Assembly (NCBI RefSeq): GCF_000721235.1
Contig: NZ_JOFH01000023.1
Span: 62,001 to 126,000, forward strand
Direction of reading: 5' to 3'
DNA: 64,000 bases
Origin: Streptomyces olivaceus
GTDB taxonomy: Bacteria; Actinomycetota; Actinomycetes; Streptomycetales; Streptomycetaceae
Shown: positions 1 to 9,679 of the stretch, piece after piece
How the letters are laid out: each line of letters starts with the position of its first letter
Position numbering within the stretch: position 1 is the first letter of the stretch
Translations under genes and position numbers: made by a program
Notes under the pieces: generated by a model
Seen by the model: the letters and a program-made list of their open reading frames with translations, nothing else
Database searches by the model: none
What the model was told of the DNA's origin: nothing

Positions 1-1269
1 GTAGCGGACCTCCACGGAGGCGGTGCCGACGGCGGCGGTCGCCCCGGTGGCCACCAGGTCGCCGCCGCAGCCCATGACTTCGGGGTCCTTGCCGGTGCAG
101 GCGTCGCCGCTGCACTGGACGCCGGGCGGCAGCTCGGGCGACTTGCTCACGGTGGGGGACGGGGAGGGTTTGGCGCCCTCGTCGTCCTTGTCGCCGGATT
201 GGTTCAGCAGGAAGAAGGCGCCCGCGATCACGACCAGCACACCGACGACACCCGCGGCGAACGCCGCCATCCGCTTGCCGCCGCCCCCGGAGGGCCGCCC
301 GCCCGTACGCGGGCCGTCGTGCGGGGGCCGGCCGTAGGCGGTTGCGGGGCCGGTGCGGTAACCGTAGGGGTCGGCGGAGCCCGGGCTGCCGTACACGTCA
401 CCGGGGCCGGGGCCGGCGTACGCGTCACCGGGGCCGGGGCTGCCGTAGGGATCGGCGGGGCCCTGGCCGTTCGGGAAGGCGTGGCCCGGCGCCGCGGGGT
501 CCGCGGCACCCGGGGCTCCCGCGGGCTCGGCGGCACCGGTGCGGCTCCCGTGCCGCGGAGTGCGGTCGCCGGTCGGCGACGGCCCCCGGTACCCGGCCAG
601 GCCCCACGAGTTGCCGTCGGTCGCTCCGCCGGGGGACGGGGCGTCGGGGTCGTCGGAGGCACCGCCGCCCCGCACCGGGCCGAGGGCCGAGTCGGGACTG
701 TCGGCGGCCGTCGGCTGGGCGGGGACCGACGGCGGCAGCGTCGGCGCGACACCGGCCGGGCCGGCGACGCCGGACGACGGTCCGCCTCCGGCGTGGCGGC
801 CGGACTTGCCCGGCCGGACGTTCCTTCCGCCGTCGCCCGCGCCGTCCGCCTTGCCTGCCTTGCCCGCCCTGCCCGCCTTGCCTGCCTTGTCCGGCCCACC
901 CGCCCTGCCCGCCTTGCCGGCGGGTGCGCCCGCCTCGCCGAGCGCGGCGCGGGCCTGGGAGATCCGGATGGCCTCCATGGTCATGTCGTGGCGCATCTCC
1001 GAGCGGCTCCAGGCGCGCTCGGCCAGCTCCCACATGGTGGTCAGGTGGACCGGGTTGGTGCCCGTCACCTCGGCCAGGGCCACGATCGCGCCCTTCGGCG
1101 CGAGCAGCCGGCCGTTCAGATAGCGCTCCCAGGACGTCTTGCTGTAGCCCGTGGCGTCGGCCACCGACGCGATGCTCAGCTCGCCGCGGTCCACGAGCCG
1201 GCGCAGCTGGCTGGTGAACTCTCTGATCTGCGGATCGAGTTCGTCCGGCAAGGCCTTCCAACGAGGCAC
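1..1269 (-). CDS. XRE-type HTH membrane protein with C-terminal DUF2690 (cut by window edge)
   Basis: The gene reads leftward from a GTG at 1269, preceded by a GAGGGGG ribosome-binding site, and is still open at base 1 (423 codons seen). Residues ~8-70 form a helix-turn-helix (SVADATGYSKTSWERYL). Next come about 260 residues of low-complexity Gly/Pro/Asp-rich linker with Lys-Ala-Gly repeats and repeated PGPGD/YGSPG motifs, one membrane helix at ~333-353 (AAFAAGVVGVLVVIAGAFF), and an exported Cys-containing start of a DUF2690-like domain (CSGDACTGKDPEVMGC). Streptomyces encode many HTH-linker-TM-DUF2690 proteins; no function is established to my knowledge. I infer a membrane-tethered DNA-binding protein that reads an external cue. 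The end of the domain lies outside the window. Confidence 0.8.
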   Translation of the reverse strand, partial: MPRWKALPDELDPQIREFTSQLRRLVDRGELSIASVADATGYSKTSWERYLNGRLLAPKGAIVALAEVTGTNPVHLTTMWELAERAWSRSEMRHDMTMEAIRISQARAALGEAGAPAGKAGRAGGPDKAGKAGRAGKAGKADGAGDGGRNVRPGKSGRHAGGGPSSGVAGPAGVAPTLPPSVPAQPTAADSPDSALGPVRGGGASDDPDAPSPGGATDGNSWGLAGYRGPSPTGDRTPRHGSRTGAAEPAGAPGAADPAAPGHAFPNGQGPADPYGSPGPGDAYAGPGPGDVYGSPGSADPYGYRTGPATAYGRPPHDGPRTGGRPSGGGGKRMAAFAAGVVGVLVVIAGAFFLLNQSGDKDDEGAKPSPSPTVSKSPELPPGVQCSGDACTGKDPEVMGCGGDLVATGATAAVGTASVEVRY

Positions 1270-1718
1270 TGCTTCCCCCTCTTCCCCCCGGTGGCGTGCT
1301 GGTCGTTCCCCCGCCGGTTACCGCTGGTCTTCGCTGGTCCCCCGCCGGTACCGCGACCGGTCCGCGCGCGCGGCGTCCCGCTCGCGGTACCGGTTCTGGC
1401 TACCCACAGGGATGCGCCCGGTCAGGATCGCAGTTCCCGGGACAGGGGCGCACAGGAGCACAGAGGCTGCAGGCGTGCACCGTCCCACGCCCGCCAACTC
1501 CCGGTCCAGTGTCCCACCGGCGTCCTCGTGCTCCGGACGGAACCCCCGACGCTAGCGCGCCCCCGCCCCGGCCGCCCCGCTTTCCCCGACCTCGTGATTC
1601 CCGGACCGGCGTGGTTCCCGGATTCGCGTAGCGGAGTAGCGGAACGGTCACTTCCGTGCCACAGCGCCCTGACAGGCATTGAACCAGCCGTTCGGCCTGC
1701 AGGAGTGTGGTCCCCGGC

Positions 1719-1756
1719 GGCGGCCCGTCCTTCAACGGGGGTGAGGACGGGCCGCC
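1719..1756 (-). terminator. Strong hairpin terminator downstream of the DUF3017 gene
   Basis: Perfect 13-bp inverted repeat, arms 1719-1731 and 1744-1756, with a 12-nt loop. It begins 19 bp past the stop codon of the leftward DUF3017 gene. There is no long T run, as usual for high-GC actinobacteria. The rest of the 505-bp gap between 1269 and 1775 shows no convincing ORF; it should hold the promoter of the HTH gene, which I could not pin down. Confidence 0.75.
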
Positions 1757-1774
1757 GTTCACCCGGGACTTTCC

Positions 1775-2581
1775 CTAACTGCTTACGGTGAAATGCAGCA
1801 GATCGTTCAGGAACGGGATCTTCAGCGGTGCGTCCGGCTGTGCCATCAGCGACAGCATGACGATCGCGGTGCCCAGTACGCCGTAGGTAGCGATGTCCGT
1901 GAAGCGCGAGCGCACGGCGAGCATGCCGACGTCCGGTACGACCCAGCGCAGCGCGGCGCCCATCAGCAGCGCGGCACCGACGAGGACCAGGCCCCAGCGG
2001 AACACGTCGAGCCCGGTGAGCAGCAGGCCGACCCCGACCAGGACGACGACGCCGAGCACCGGCCACTGCCGTGCGGGCGCCGGAGCGTCGCGGGCCGCGG
2101 CCCTGCCGCCGCCCTCGGGGCGCGCGGTGTCGCGGGTGAAGAGGGGGAACCGGCGCGTGATCCGGCGCGGCCGGCCCGTGGCGTCCGGCGCGCTGACGGG
2201 GTCCCGGACGGTGATGCCGTCATCCCCGTCCCCGGCGCCCTCCGTATTCTCGGGGCTCCTGCCGCTCCCGGGGCCGCCGGGGCCTCTGGGGCCCCCGTGG
2301 CCGCCGGAGTCTCCGGGGCTCCCGGCAGGCTTCTGCCCTCCGGCCCGCTCCCGGTCTCCGGCCCGCCGCGGGGCCCCGGCCGGTTCCCGGTCCCCGGACT
2401 GCTTGGGGTCCCCGGCCGGCTCCGAACTCCCGGCCTGCTGGGAATCGCTGGCCCCCGCCGGGCTCTCGCCGTGTGCCCCGCGCCGCGACGCGTCCGGCCC
2501 GGCCGAGGGCGCCGGCCGCTTCGGGCGCTCGGGGCCGCCGGTCCGCACGGGGCGCTCGGCGCCGGTGTCCTCAGCCGGCAC
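1775..2581 (-). CDS. DUF3017 membrane protein
   Basis: 268 residues. The first ~170 are Pro/Gly/Ser/Asp-rich and poorly conserved in appearance. The C-terminal ~95 hold three or four hydrophobic helices ([52 protein letters not shown]) with the conserved-looking [15 protein letters not shown] between them, matching DUF3017 as I recall it. The start overlaps the end of folD by 11 bp, so the two are probably co-transcribed and translationally coupled. The next feature is a strong hairpin. No biochemical role is known; linkage to folD is typical of Streptomyces. Confidence 0.8.
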   Translation of the reverse strand: MPAEDTGAERPVRTGGPERPKRPAPSAGPDASRRGAHGESPAGASDSQQAGSSEPAGDPKQSGDREPAGAPRRAGDRERAGGQKPAGSPGDSGGHGGPRGPGGPGSGRSPENTEGAGDGDDGITVRDPVSAPDATGRPRRITRRFPLFTRDTARPEGGGRAAARDAPAPARQWPVLGVVVLVGVGLLLTGLDVFRWGLVLVGAALLMGAALRWVVPDVGMLAVRSRFTDIATYGVLGTAIVMLSLMAQPDAPLKIPFLNDLLHFTVSS

Positions 2582-3425
2582 GGCGCTCCGCCGCTTCCAC
2601 GACGTTGACGAGCAGCTGAGCCCGGGTCATGGGGCCGACTCCGCCGGGGTTCGGGGAGATCCAGGCGGCCACCTCGGCCACGTCCGGGTGGACGTCGCCG
2701 ACGATCTTGCCCTCGGCGTTGCGCGAGACACCGACGTCGAGGACGGCGGCGCCCGGCTTGACGTCCTCGGCGCGGACCAGGTGCGGGGAGCCGGCCGCGG
2801 CGACGACGATGTCGGCCCGCCGCAGGTGCGCGGCGAGGTCCCGGGTGCCGGTGTGGCACTGGGTCACGGTGGCGTTCTCGCTGCGCCGGGTGAGCAGCAG
2901 CGGCATCGGGCGGCCGATGGTGACCCCGCGGCCGACGACCACGACCTCGGCGCCCTTGATCTCCACGCCGTGGCGGCGCAGGAGGGTGAGGATGCCGTGG
3001 GGGGTGCAGGGCAGCGGCGCCGGCTCGTTCAGCACGAGGCGGCCGAGGTTCATCGGGTGCAGGCCGTCCGCGTCCTTGTCCGGGTCCATCAGCTCCAGGA
3101 TGCGGTTCTCGTCGATGCCCCTGGGCAGCGGGAGCTGGACGATGTAGCCGGTGCAGTCCGGGTCCTCGTTCAGCTCACGGACGACCGCCTCGATCTCCTC
3201 CTGGGTGGCCGTGGCCGGCAGCTCGCGCTGGATGGAGGCGATGCCGACCTGGGCGCAGTCGCGGTGCTTGCCGGCGACGTACTTCTGACTGCCGGGGTCG
3301 TCCCCGACCAGGACGGTGCCGAGGCCCGGTGTGACACCCCTCTCCTTCAGCGCCGCCACGCGGGCGGTCAGTTCGGACTTGATCGCGGCTGCGGTGGCCT
3401 TGCCATCGAGAATCTGGGCGGTCAT
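2571..3425 (-). CDS. folD: FolD: methylenetetrahydrofolate dehydrogenase / methenyltetrahydrofolate cyclohydrolase
   Basis: 284 residues, a normal length for FolD. The cytosolic dimer interconverts 5,10-methylene-THF and 10-formyl-THF with NADP. Visible signatures are the catalytic Tyr/Lys segment (Y49-V-A-G-K53), the PLP loop at VQLPLPRG, the dinucleotide-binding [12 protein letters not shown], and the C-terminal [10 protein letters not shown]. It supplies formyl-THF for the purine formyltransferases PurN and PurH, encoded about 4 kb away. It is the first gene of a two-gene unit with the DUF3017 gene. The ~270-bp gap upstream (3426-3698) is a divergent promoter region that includes a repeated TTGCAC near 3522. 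Confidence 0.97.
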   Translation of the reverse strand: MTAQILDGKATAAAIKSELTARVAALKERGVTPGLGTVLVGDDPGSQKYVAGKHRDCAQVGIASIQRELPATATQEEIEAVVRELNEDPDCTGYIVQLPLPRGIDENRILELMDPDKDADGLHPMNLGRLVLNEPAPLPCTPHGILTLLRRHGVEIKGAEVVVVGRGVTIGRPMPLLLTRRSENATVTQCHTGTRDLAAHLRRADIVVAAAGSPHLVRAEDVKPGAAVLDVGVSRNAEGKIVGDVHPDVAEVAAWISPNPGGVGPMTRAQLLVNVVEAAERRAG

Positions 3426-3698
3426 GCCCCCATCCTCGCGGATGACCGGCCCCCGGTTCCAATCCGGCCATCATCCGGACGCCGGGGGACGCGTCCACCC
3501 GTATCCGCTCATGATCGACGTTGTTGCACTTGCACAACGCATGGTGAACGGGGTGGACAAGTAAGAGATCGGTCAAGAACGATATGGAGCACAGTGCCGC
3601 GGGGCCGTACCGGGGGGACGAACCGCTTCTTCACATCATTCCTCCGAGCCGGGCCACGCGTCGTCCCCGCACTTGACAGCTACGGAGGAAGTCCCGCC

Positions 3699-4310
3699 AT
3701 GAGTTTCGGCGACCCGAACAACCCCTACGGCGCCCCCCAGGGCGGCCAGCAGCCGAACTACGGCTACCCCCAGCAACAGCCCCAGGGGCAGGGCCAGCCG
3801 GGCTACGGCTACCCTGCGGCCCCGCCGGTGCAGCAGCCCTACGGCGGAGGCTACGCCCCGGGCCCGGCGACGATGCCCGGCAGCGTGAAGGCCGCGCGCG
3901 TGATGCTGTTCGTGCTGGGCGGCCTCCAGGCCCTCGGCGGACTGCTGATGATGATCGCCAGCGCCTGGTTCGTGGACCAGTTCGAGGACGAGGCCTCCTC
4001 CAACCCCGACCTCTCCGCGGACGACATCGACACCGTCTCCAACATCGGCGCCGGCGTCATGATCGGCTTCGGCGTCATCGTGCTGCTGTTTGCGTTCTGG
4101 GCGATATTCACTGCCGTCAAGTTCAGCACGGGACGCGGCGGTGTGCGGGTGTCCGCGATCGTCTTCGCGTCGTTGGTGACCCTGTTCAGCGTCATCAGCC
4201 TGTTCGCCGCGAACGTCTTCGCCCTCGTCAGCATCGTGCTCGGCATCCTGATCATCGTCTTCTGCGCCAACCGGAACGGCAGCGCCTGGTTCACCCGCCC
4301 GCGGTACTGA
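3699..4310 (+). CDS. Small Pro/Gln/Tyr-rich tetraspan membrane protein
   Basis: 203 residues from an ATG at 3699, preceded by GGAGGAA. The first ~60 residues are low complexity (repeated YGYPQQQ / GYGYP / GYAPGP). Four hydrophobic helices follow, two of them flanking an acidic loop (residues ~90-115, FEDEASSNPDLSADDID). The pattern resembles DUF4064/DUF4190-type actinobacterial membrane proteins, but I cannot assign a family firmly. It stands alone between folD and the FHA/kinase pair and is closed by the hairpin at 4351-4390. Confidence 0.8.
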   Translation: MSFGDPNNPYGAPQGGQQPNYGYPQQQPQGQGQPGYGYPAAPPVQQPYGGGYAPGPATMPGSVKAARVMLFVLGGLQALGGLLMMIASAWFVDQFEDEASSNPDLSADDIDTVSNIGAGVMIGFGVIVLLFAFWAIFTAVKFSTGRGGVRVSAIVFASLVTLFSVISLFAANVFALVSIVLGILIIVFCANRNGSAWFTRPRY

Positions 4311-4350
4311 ACCGGCCTCAGCCGGGGCGTACTTCTCGCCAATCACGTCA

Positions 4351-4390
4351 CAGGGCCGTGTCTCACCCGTACGAGGGGGGCACGGCCCTG
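4351..4390 (+). terminator. Hairpin terminator after the tetraspan protein gene
   Basis: Perfect 10-bp inverted repeat, CAGGGCCGTG at 4351-4360 and CACGGCCCTG at 4381-4390, with a 20-nt loop, 40 bp after the stop codon of the 3699-4310 gene and before the start of the next gene. Confidence 0.65.
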
Positions 4391-4441
4391 CGGCGTCGGC
4401 CTAGTCTGGCGAAGGCAGCCGTCAGGCACGGGAGACGCACC

Positions 4442-5188
4442 TTGTTCAGCATCATCGTGGTACCTCCGCAGACCCCGGAGGACGAACGCACCGGCACGCA
4501 GTTCCGGCTCGCGCCCGGCGAGCGGCTCGTCTTCGGACGGGCCGTGCCCGAGGGCGGGCTGCTGATCGGGCACGACGGGGTGTCCAGGAGGGCGGGCGAG
4601 ATCACCGCCCACGGCACCTTCTGGACCGTGAGCAACCTCTCCGCCCACCAGACCTACGTGGTGGAGAACCCGGAGGGCGCCGGCGAGCACATCAAGGTCG
4701 CGCCCGGCCGGCTCGACGCCCCGGTGCCGTTCGAGTTCTCGCGGATCGTGCTGCCCGCGGCCGGCGACCTGCTGCCGGTCGAGGTCTGGGCGCCGCGCCA
4801 CGACTATCTGCGCGGCGAGGACGGCGCCGACGGGGAGCCCACCGCCCCGGCCTTCTCCGTCGACCGCACCAAGCGCTACTTCGCGGTGCTGGCCGCGCTG
4901 TGCGAGCCCCGGCTGCGCGGGGCGCCGCACGCCCCGCTGCCGACGATGGACCAGGTCGTGCAGCGGCTCCGCCCGACCTGGCCCGCGGCCTCGCGCACGT
5001 CGGTGCAGTGGAACATCGACTACCTCGCGGTCAAACTGCGCCTGAAGCCGGGCCCGGAGACAGCCGCTCCGGGCCCCCGGCTGAACGGCAAGAAGGAGTC
5101 GCTGGTCTCCCTGGCCCTCCGTTTCGACCTGGTCCGCGAGGACGACCTGGTGGTTCTCTCGGAGCCGTCCGGACAGGCGCTGCGATGA
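4442..5188 (+). CDS. FHA-like phosphopeptide-binding protein paired with a kinase
   Basis: I place the start at TTG 4442, preceded by GGGAG, because conserved-looking sequence begins there (FSIIVVPPQTPEDER); a GTG at 4358 is in frame but lies inside the upstream hairpin. The protein is then 248 residues. Residues ~25-110 look like a divergent FHA fold (RLVFGRAVPEGGLLIGHDGVSRR...ITAHGTFWTVSNLS), and the C-terminal half reads as a winged-helix-like domain (MDQVVQRLRPTWPAASRTSV). FHA domains bind phosphothreonine, so this is probably an adaptor or substrate of the kinase encoded next, which it overlaps in an ATGA (4 bp). That overlap implies tight co-expression. Confidence 0.75.
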   Translation: MFSIIVVPPQTPEDERTGTQFRLAPGERLVFGRAVPEGGLLIGHDGVSRRAGEITAHGTFWTVSNLSAHQTYVVENPEGAGEHIKVAPGRLDAPVPFEFSRIVLPAAGDLLPVEVWAPRHDYLRGEDGADGEPTAPAFSVDRTKRYFAVLAALCEPRLRGAPHAPLPTMDQVVQRLRPTWPAASRTSVQWNIDYLAVKLRLKPGPETAAPGPRLNGKKESLVSLALRFDLVREDDLVVLSEPSGQALR

Positions 5189-6849
5189 CCGAGCCGTACG
5201 CCGTGCCGGTGCCCCGGGGCTACCGGGTGGGAGTCTGGGAGGTGCGCGAGCCGATCGCGACCGGCGCCTTCGGCAGCGTGTACGCCGCGCGCCGCATGGA
5301 CGACGGCGACCGCTCCCGGGGCACCGGGGACGCCGGGCGCACGGACCGCCCGGGCCCCGCGCGTCACGGCGCCACCGGCGCCGGGAGCGGGAGCGCTCTG
5401 CCGGAGACGGCCGCGCTGAAGTTCCTGCCCACCGGCACCGGTACCCCGCGGCAGCTGAACCATCTGCGGGAACTGATCGGGCGCGAGGTCGAGTTGCTGC
5501 AACGGCTGCGGCAGCCGCGGCTGATCCGGATGTACGAGAGCCTCACGGTCGACGACCCCGCCGACGGCCGGCTCGACGGCGCCACCGTCCTCGTACTGGA
5601 ACGGGCCGAGGGCTCCCTGTCGGCCCTGCTCAAGACGGTGCCGCGCCCGCCGGCCGGGCCCGCCCTGCTCGCGCAGGTCTGTGCGGGCCTTGCCCAGCTG
5701 CACCGGGCGGGCTGGGTCCACGGGGACCTCAAACCGGCCAACGTGCTGCTGATGGCCGACGATTCGGTGCGGCTGGCCGACTTCAACATGGCCGCCGAGA
5801 TGGAAGGCACCCACGCCTACACGCCCGCCTTCTCCACCCCCGACTACACGCCGCCCGAACTGCTGTGGTCCGAGATCGGCGAACGGGGCCGCCGGATCCG
5901 CCCGTCCGCCGACGTGTGGGCCTTCGGCGTCCTCGCCCACCTGGTGCTCACGGGTTCCTTCCCGTTACCCGGAGCCACCCCGACGACCCGCCGCGACGCC
6001 GCCGTCGCCTACGCCCGCGGCACCCACGAGCTGCGGCTCTCCCCCGAACTTCCGCAGGCCTGGCGGGAGATCGTCCGGGCGTGCCTGACCCGTACGCACG
6101 CCGACCGGATCGGCACCGACGCCCTGCTGCACCGGGTGACGGCCGCGGCGGAGGGCGCGCGGGGCGCGGCGAGGTTCTCGCCGCGCGCCCTGTTCCGGCC
6201 ACGCACCCGCGGGCGCCCCCGGCGTACGCTCCTCGCCGCCGCGGTCGCGGGGCTCGTGGCCCTCGCCGCGCTCGGGTACGGCGCGGTCCGCTGGTCCGAC
6301 GGCGGCCGGGAGCCCGTCTCGGGCCCGGGTCCCGGCGGCACCGCGAGCGTCTCCGCCGCCTCCTACGGCGCGGACGAGCTGCGCACCGACCGGGACGTGC
6401 CGCCCGCCTACCGGCTGCTGATCGTCGAGACGGCGCACGACTGCGACCGCCCGGAGGTCACCCCGGCCCTGCTCGCGGCGATACTGAAGGTCGAGAGCGA
6501 CTTCGAACCGGACCTCGCCGACCCCGAGAACGACGAGTACGGCATCGCCCGCTGGACCCCGAGCGTGCTGCGCTGGTGGATGAACGAGGACGGCACGCCC
6601 GGTGAGAGCGTCCCCCAGCCCCCGTTCCCGCCGGCCGAGTCCATCCCGGCGATGGGCCGCTACCTGTGCTGGATCGCTCCCCGGCTGGACGAGAACATCG
6701 AGGGCGACCGCTCCGTGCTGACCGCTGTCGCCTACCGGACGTCGTACAAGAAGGTGAACGACGCGGGCGGGGTTCCCCCGAAGTACTACGACTACGCCGA
6801 CCGCGTCGCTCACCACCTCAAGGAATACACGCCCCGGCGGCAGAAGTGA
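5185..6849 (+). CDS. Transmembrane Ser/Thr protein kinase with lytic-transglycosylase-like ectodomain
   Basis: 554 residues from the ATG that overlaps the FHA gene's stop. Order: kinase domain (~15-325), basic juxtamembrane stretch, one helix (~348-368), then an exported domain (~395-554). The Gly loop is ATGAFGSV (25-32), the ATP lysine is K79 (ALKF), the catalytic loop is HGDLKPAN (HGD, not HRD, D181), and the metal motif is DFN (199-201) instead of DFG. The core catalytic residues remain, so activity is plausible. The ectodomain resembles an SLT/goose-lysozyme fold, with ILKVESDFEPD (E437 at the catalytic position), EYGIARWTPSVLR, and a Tyr-rich end. I infer a sensor that binds peptidoglycan or muropeptides, possibly with residual muralytic activity. 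It replaces the PASTA ectodomain of classic PknB. Confidence 0.85.
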   Translation: MTEPYAVPVPRGYRVGVWEVREPIATGAFGSVYAARRMDDGDRSRGTGDAGRTDRPGPARHGATGAGSGSALPETAALKFLPTGTGTPRQLNHLRELIGREVELLQRLRQPRLIRMYESLTVDDPADGRLDGATVLVLERAEGSLSALLKTVPRPPAGPALLAQVCAGLAQLHRAGWVHGDLKPANVLLMADDSVRLADFNMAAEMEGTHAYTPAFSTPDYTPPELLWSEIGERGRRIRPSADVWAFGVLAHLVLTGSFPLPGATPTTRRDAAVAYARGTHELRLSPELPQAWREIVRACLTRTHADRIGTDALLHRVTAAAEGARGAARFSPRALFRPRTRGRPRRTLLAAAVAGLVALAALGYGAVRWSDGGREPVSGPGPGGTASVSAASYGADELRTDRDVPPAYRLLIVETAHDCDRPEVTPALLAAILKVESDFEPDLADPENDEYGIARWTPSVLRWWMNEDGTPGESVPQPPFPPAESIPAMGRYLCWIAPRLDENIEGDRSVLTAVAYRTSYKKVNDAGGVPPKYYDYADRVAHHLKEYTPRRQK

Positions 6850-7006
6850 CCCTGTGAGGTCAGAGGTGGACGGCGCCCCGCCGAACCACCGCACAGCCCG
6901 GGCCTCCCTCACCCGCCTCCCCTACGCTGCCCGTCGTTGGACTGGAGGAGGTCGACCCCGGGGGGGGAGGATCGGGGAGGGGGACGAGGGCGGCGGGTTC
7001 CATACC

Positions 7007-7046
7007 CGCTTCCGTACCCGTCCCCGCAGGGGCGGATACGGAAGCG
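7007..7046 (-). terminator. Terminator downstream of purH, between convergent genes
   Basis: Long hairpin with a 10-bp outer stem (arms 7007-7016 and 7037-7046, CGCTTCCGTA/TACGGAAGCG) and an inner CCG(T)CCCC/GGGGCGG stem. It sits 14 bp past the purH stop and about 160 bp past the kinase stop, so it could serve both convergent units. Confidence 0.8.
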
Positions 7047-7059
7047 AGGGAAGCGGCTG

Positions 7060-8643
7060 TCAGTGGAAGAAGTGCCGCGTCCCCGTGAGGTACATCGTCA
7101 CGCCGGCCTTCTTCGCGGCCTCGACCACCAGCTCGTCGCGGACCGAACCGCCCGGCTGGACCACGGCCTTCACGCCGGCCGCGGTGAGGATCTCCAGGCC
7201 GTCCGGGAAGGGGAAGAAGGCGTCGGAGGCGGCGTACGCCCCCTGGGCGCGCTCGGCGCCCGCCCGCTCCACCGCGAGCTTCGCGGAGTCGACGCGGTTG
7301 ACCTGGCCCATGCCGACGCCGACGGAGGCGCCGTCCTTGGCGAGGAGGATCGCGTTGGACTTGACGGCCCGGCAGGCCTTCCACGCGAAGGCCAGCTCGG
7401 CCAGCTCCGCCTCGGACAGGGCCTCACCGGTGGCCAGCGTCCAGGTGGCGGGGTCGTCGCCGTCGGCCTGGAGGCGGTCGGTGACCTGGAGGAGGGCGCC
7501 GCCGTCGATCGGCTTGACCTCGACCGGGGCCGCGGGCGCCGCGGGGGCGCGCAGCACGCGGATGTTCTTCTTCTTGGTGAGGGCTTCGAGGGCGCCGTCC
7601 TCGTAGTCCGGCGCGACGACGACCTCGGTGAAGATCTCGGCGACCTGCTCGGCCAGCTCCTTGGAGACCGGGCGGTTGACGGCGATGACGCCGCCGAACG
7701 CGGACAGCGGGTCGCAGGCGTGCGCCTTGCGGTGCGCCTCGGCGACGTCCGCGCCGACGGCGATGCCGCACGGGTTGGCGTGCTTGATGATCGCGACGCA
7801 GGGCTCGGCGTGGTCGTACGCGGCACGGCGGGCGGCGTCCGTGTCCGTGTAGTTGTTGTACGACATCTCCTTGCCGTGCAGCTGCTCGGCCTGCGCGAGG
7901 CCGCCGCCGTCGGGCGAGGTGTAGAGGGCCGCGGGCTGGTGCGGGTTCTCGCCGTAGCGCAGGGTGTGCGCCCGCTCGAAGGTGTGGCCGAGGAAGTCCG
8001 GGAACCGCGACTCGTCGACCGGGGCGTACGCGGCGGCGAACCAGGAGGCGACGGCCACGTCGTACGCCGCGGTGTGCTGGAAGGCCTCGGCGGCCAGGCG
8101 CTTGCGGGCGGGCAGGTCGAAGCCGCCGTCCTTGGCCGCGGAGAGCACGTCGGCGTACCGGGCGGGGCTGGTGACGACCGCGACGGAGGGGTGGTTCTTG
8201 GCGGCGGCACGGACCATCGAGGGGCCGCCGATGTCGATCTGCTCGACGCACTCGTCGGGGGTGGCGCCCGAGGCGACGGTCTCGCGGAACGGGTAGAGGT
8301 TGACCACGACCAGGTCGAACGGCGCCACGCCCAGCTCGTCGAGCTGCTGCCGGTGGCTCTCCAGGCGCAGGTCGGCGAGGATGCCGGCGTGCACCTTGGG
8401 GTGCAGGGTCTTGACCCGGCCGTCCAGGCACTCGGGGAAGCCGGTCAGCTCCTCGACCTTGGTGACGGGGACGCCGGCGGCGGCGATCCGCCCGGCGGTG
8501 GACCCGGTGGAGACGAGTTCGACGCCCGCCTCGTGCAGCCCGCGGGCGAGGTCCTCGAGCCCGGTCTTGTCGTAGACGCTGACGAGCGCCCGACGAACGG
8601 CCCGCTTGTCGCTTCCGGTGGTGGCAGTGGCGCTGGCGGTCAC
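7060..8643 (-). CDS. purH: PurH: AICAR formyltransferase / IMP cyclohydrolase
   Basis: 527 residues, the usual size. It catalyses the last two steps of IMP synthesis: formyl transfer from 10-formyl-THF to AICAR, then ring closure. The N-terminal cyclohydrolase (MGS-like) domain shows [28 protein letters not shown] and [15 protein letters not shown]. The larger transformylase domain shows [25 protein letters not shown] and [12 protein letters not shown] (the Lys-His catalytic pair), ending GTRHFFH. The start overlaps the purN stop by 4 bp (ATGA), so the operon is purN-purH. Its cofactor comes from FolD. Confidence 0.98.
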   Translation of the reverse strand: MTASATATTGSDKRAVRRALVSVYDKTGLEDLARGLHEAGVELVSTGSTAGRIAAAGVPVTKVEELTGFPECLDGRVKTLHPKVHAGILADLRLESHRQQLDELGVAPFDLVVVNLYPFRETVASGATPDECVEQIDIGGPSMVRAAAKNHPSVAVVTSPARYADVLSAAKDGGFDLPARKRLAAEAFQHTAAYDVAVASWFAAAYAPVDESRFPDFLGHTFERAHTLRYGENPHQPAALYTSPDGGGLAQAEQLHGKEMSYNNYTDTDAARRAAYDHAEPCVAIIKHANPCGIAVGADVAEAHRKAHACDPLSAFGGVIAVNRPVSKELAEQVAEIFTEVVVAPDYEDGALEALTKKKNIRVLRAPAAPAAPVEVKPIDGGALLQVTDRLQADGDDPATWTLATGEALSEAELAELAFAWKACRAVKSNAILLAKDGASVGVGMGQVNRVDSAKLAVERAGAERAQGAYAASDAFFPFPDGLEILTAAGVKAVVQPGGSVRDELVVEAAKKAGVTMYLTGTRHFFH

Positions 8644-9287
8644 TGGATAACTACCTTTCGTCCCTCAATGCGATAGCCGTTGCGGGCGAGCCGCCCCACG
8701 ACATCGACGAGCAGCTTTCGCTCGACTTCCTTGATGCGCTCGTGCAGAGCGGCACCTTCGTCTTCGTAGTCCTCGTCCCGTACCTCCACCACGCCCTGCG
8801 CGATGATCGGCCCGGTGTCGACGCCGTCGTCGACGAAGTGGACGGTGCACCCGGTGACCCTTGCCCCGTACGCGAGCGCGTCCCGCACCCCGTGGGCGCC
8901 GGGGAAACTGGGCAGGAGAGCGGGGTGGGTGTTGACGAACCGCCCACCGAACCGCGCCAGGAACTCCTTCCCCACGATCTTCATGAAGCCGGCCGACACG
9001 ACGAGGTCCGGCTCGTGGCGGGCGACGGCCTCGGCGAGCGCCGCGTCCCACTCCTCGCGGGTTCCGTGGTCCCGGACCCTGCGGACGAAGACCGGCAGTC
9101 CGGCGCGCTCGGCGCGGGCGAGTCCCTCGATGCCGTCGCGGTCGGCTCCGACGGCGACGATCTCGGCCCCGTAGGCCTCGACGCCGGCGGCGGCGATCCC
9201 GTCGATGAGCGCCTGGAGGTTGGTACCGGATCCGGAGACCAGCACGACGAGGCGCTTGGCTCGCTGGGCCACGGGCTTGGCGGCCAC
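8640..9287 (-). CDS. purN: PurN: phosphoribosylglycinamide formyltransferase
   Basis: 215 residues from a GTG at 9287, with GAAAGG upstream. It transfers the formyl group of 10-formyl-THF to GAR in step 3 of purine synthesis. Signatures are the phosphate-binding [13 protein letters not shown], the folate-site [18 protein letters not shown] (the catalytic Asn-x-His), and [15 protein letters not shown] with the catalytic Asp. It is the first gene of the purN-purH operon. The upstream divergent region (9288-9679) carries repeated GTCCGT and GTTCGACC motifs, described separately. Confidence 0.98.
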   Translation of the reverse strand: MAAKPVAQRAKRLVVLVSGSGTNLQALIDGIAAAGVEAYGAEIVAVGADRDGIEGLARAERAGLPVFVRRVRDHGTREEWDAALAEAVARHEPDLVVSAGFMKIVGKEFLARFGGRFVNTHPALLPSFPGAHGVRDALAYGARVTGCTVHFVDDGVDTGPIIAQGVVEVRDEDYEDEGAALHERIKEVERKLLVDVVGRLARNGYRIEGRKVVIQ

Positions 9288-9578
9288 GGTGGGGCCTTTC
9301 TCGGGGAAGCGGGTGGGTACGGGCCGGCCTCGTACTGCCGATGCCTCTGTACGCGCGTCCGTACGTCCGTGTGTTGTCCGTGCGTCCGTTTGTACAGTCG
9401 TACGAATGCTTCGCGCCCCCGGATACGGGGAAGTCTACGAAGCGGCCGACCGTCAGCAACGATACCGGCACACCGGAAGGCCCCCTCGGGACGGGGGCGC
9501 GGCCGGAGGGTAGCGTCTGCGTGGAGCCGGACCGGGAACGCGACCTGTGCGTCAAGCGTTCACAGGTTGTGCCGACGG

Positions 9579-9651
9579 GTTCGCCCGTTCGACCCGTTCA
9601 CCGTTCGACCTGTTCCACCTGTTTGACCCGTTCCACTTGTTCGACCGTTCC
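9579..9651. repeat. Array of degenerate 8-9-bp GTTC(G/C)ACC repeats in a divergent promoter region
   Basis: About eight imperfect copies of (C/T)GTT(C/T)(G/C)ACC follow one another upstream of the gene starting at 9680. Further upstream (9355-9400) a different run, GTCCGT, is also repeated. The 392-bp gap 9288-9679 otherwise holds no supported gene; it must contain the promoters of purN (leftward) and of the membrane-protein gene (rightward). Confidence 0.6.
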
Positions 9652-9679
9652 TTACCGCCAAGGGGAAGACGCTCACTTG

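Noticed and set aside
199..1791. Long plus-strand open frame across the left edge
   Set aside because: It is the antisense of the HTH/DUF2690 gene and its leader; it is Arg/Gly/Pro-rich with no domain, as expected from high-GC shadow frames.
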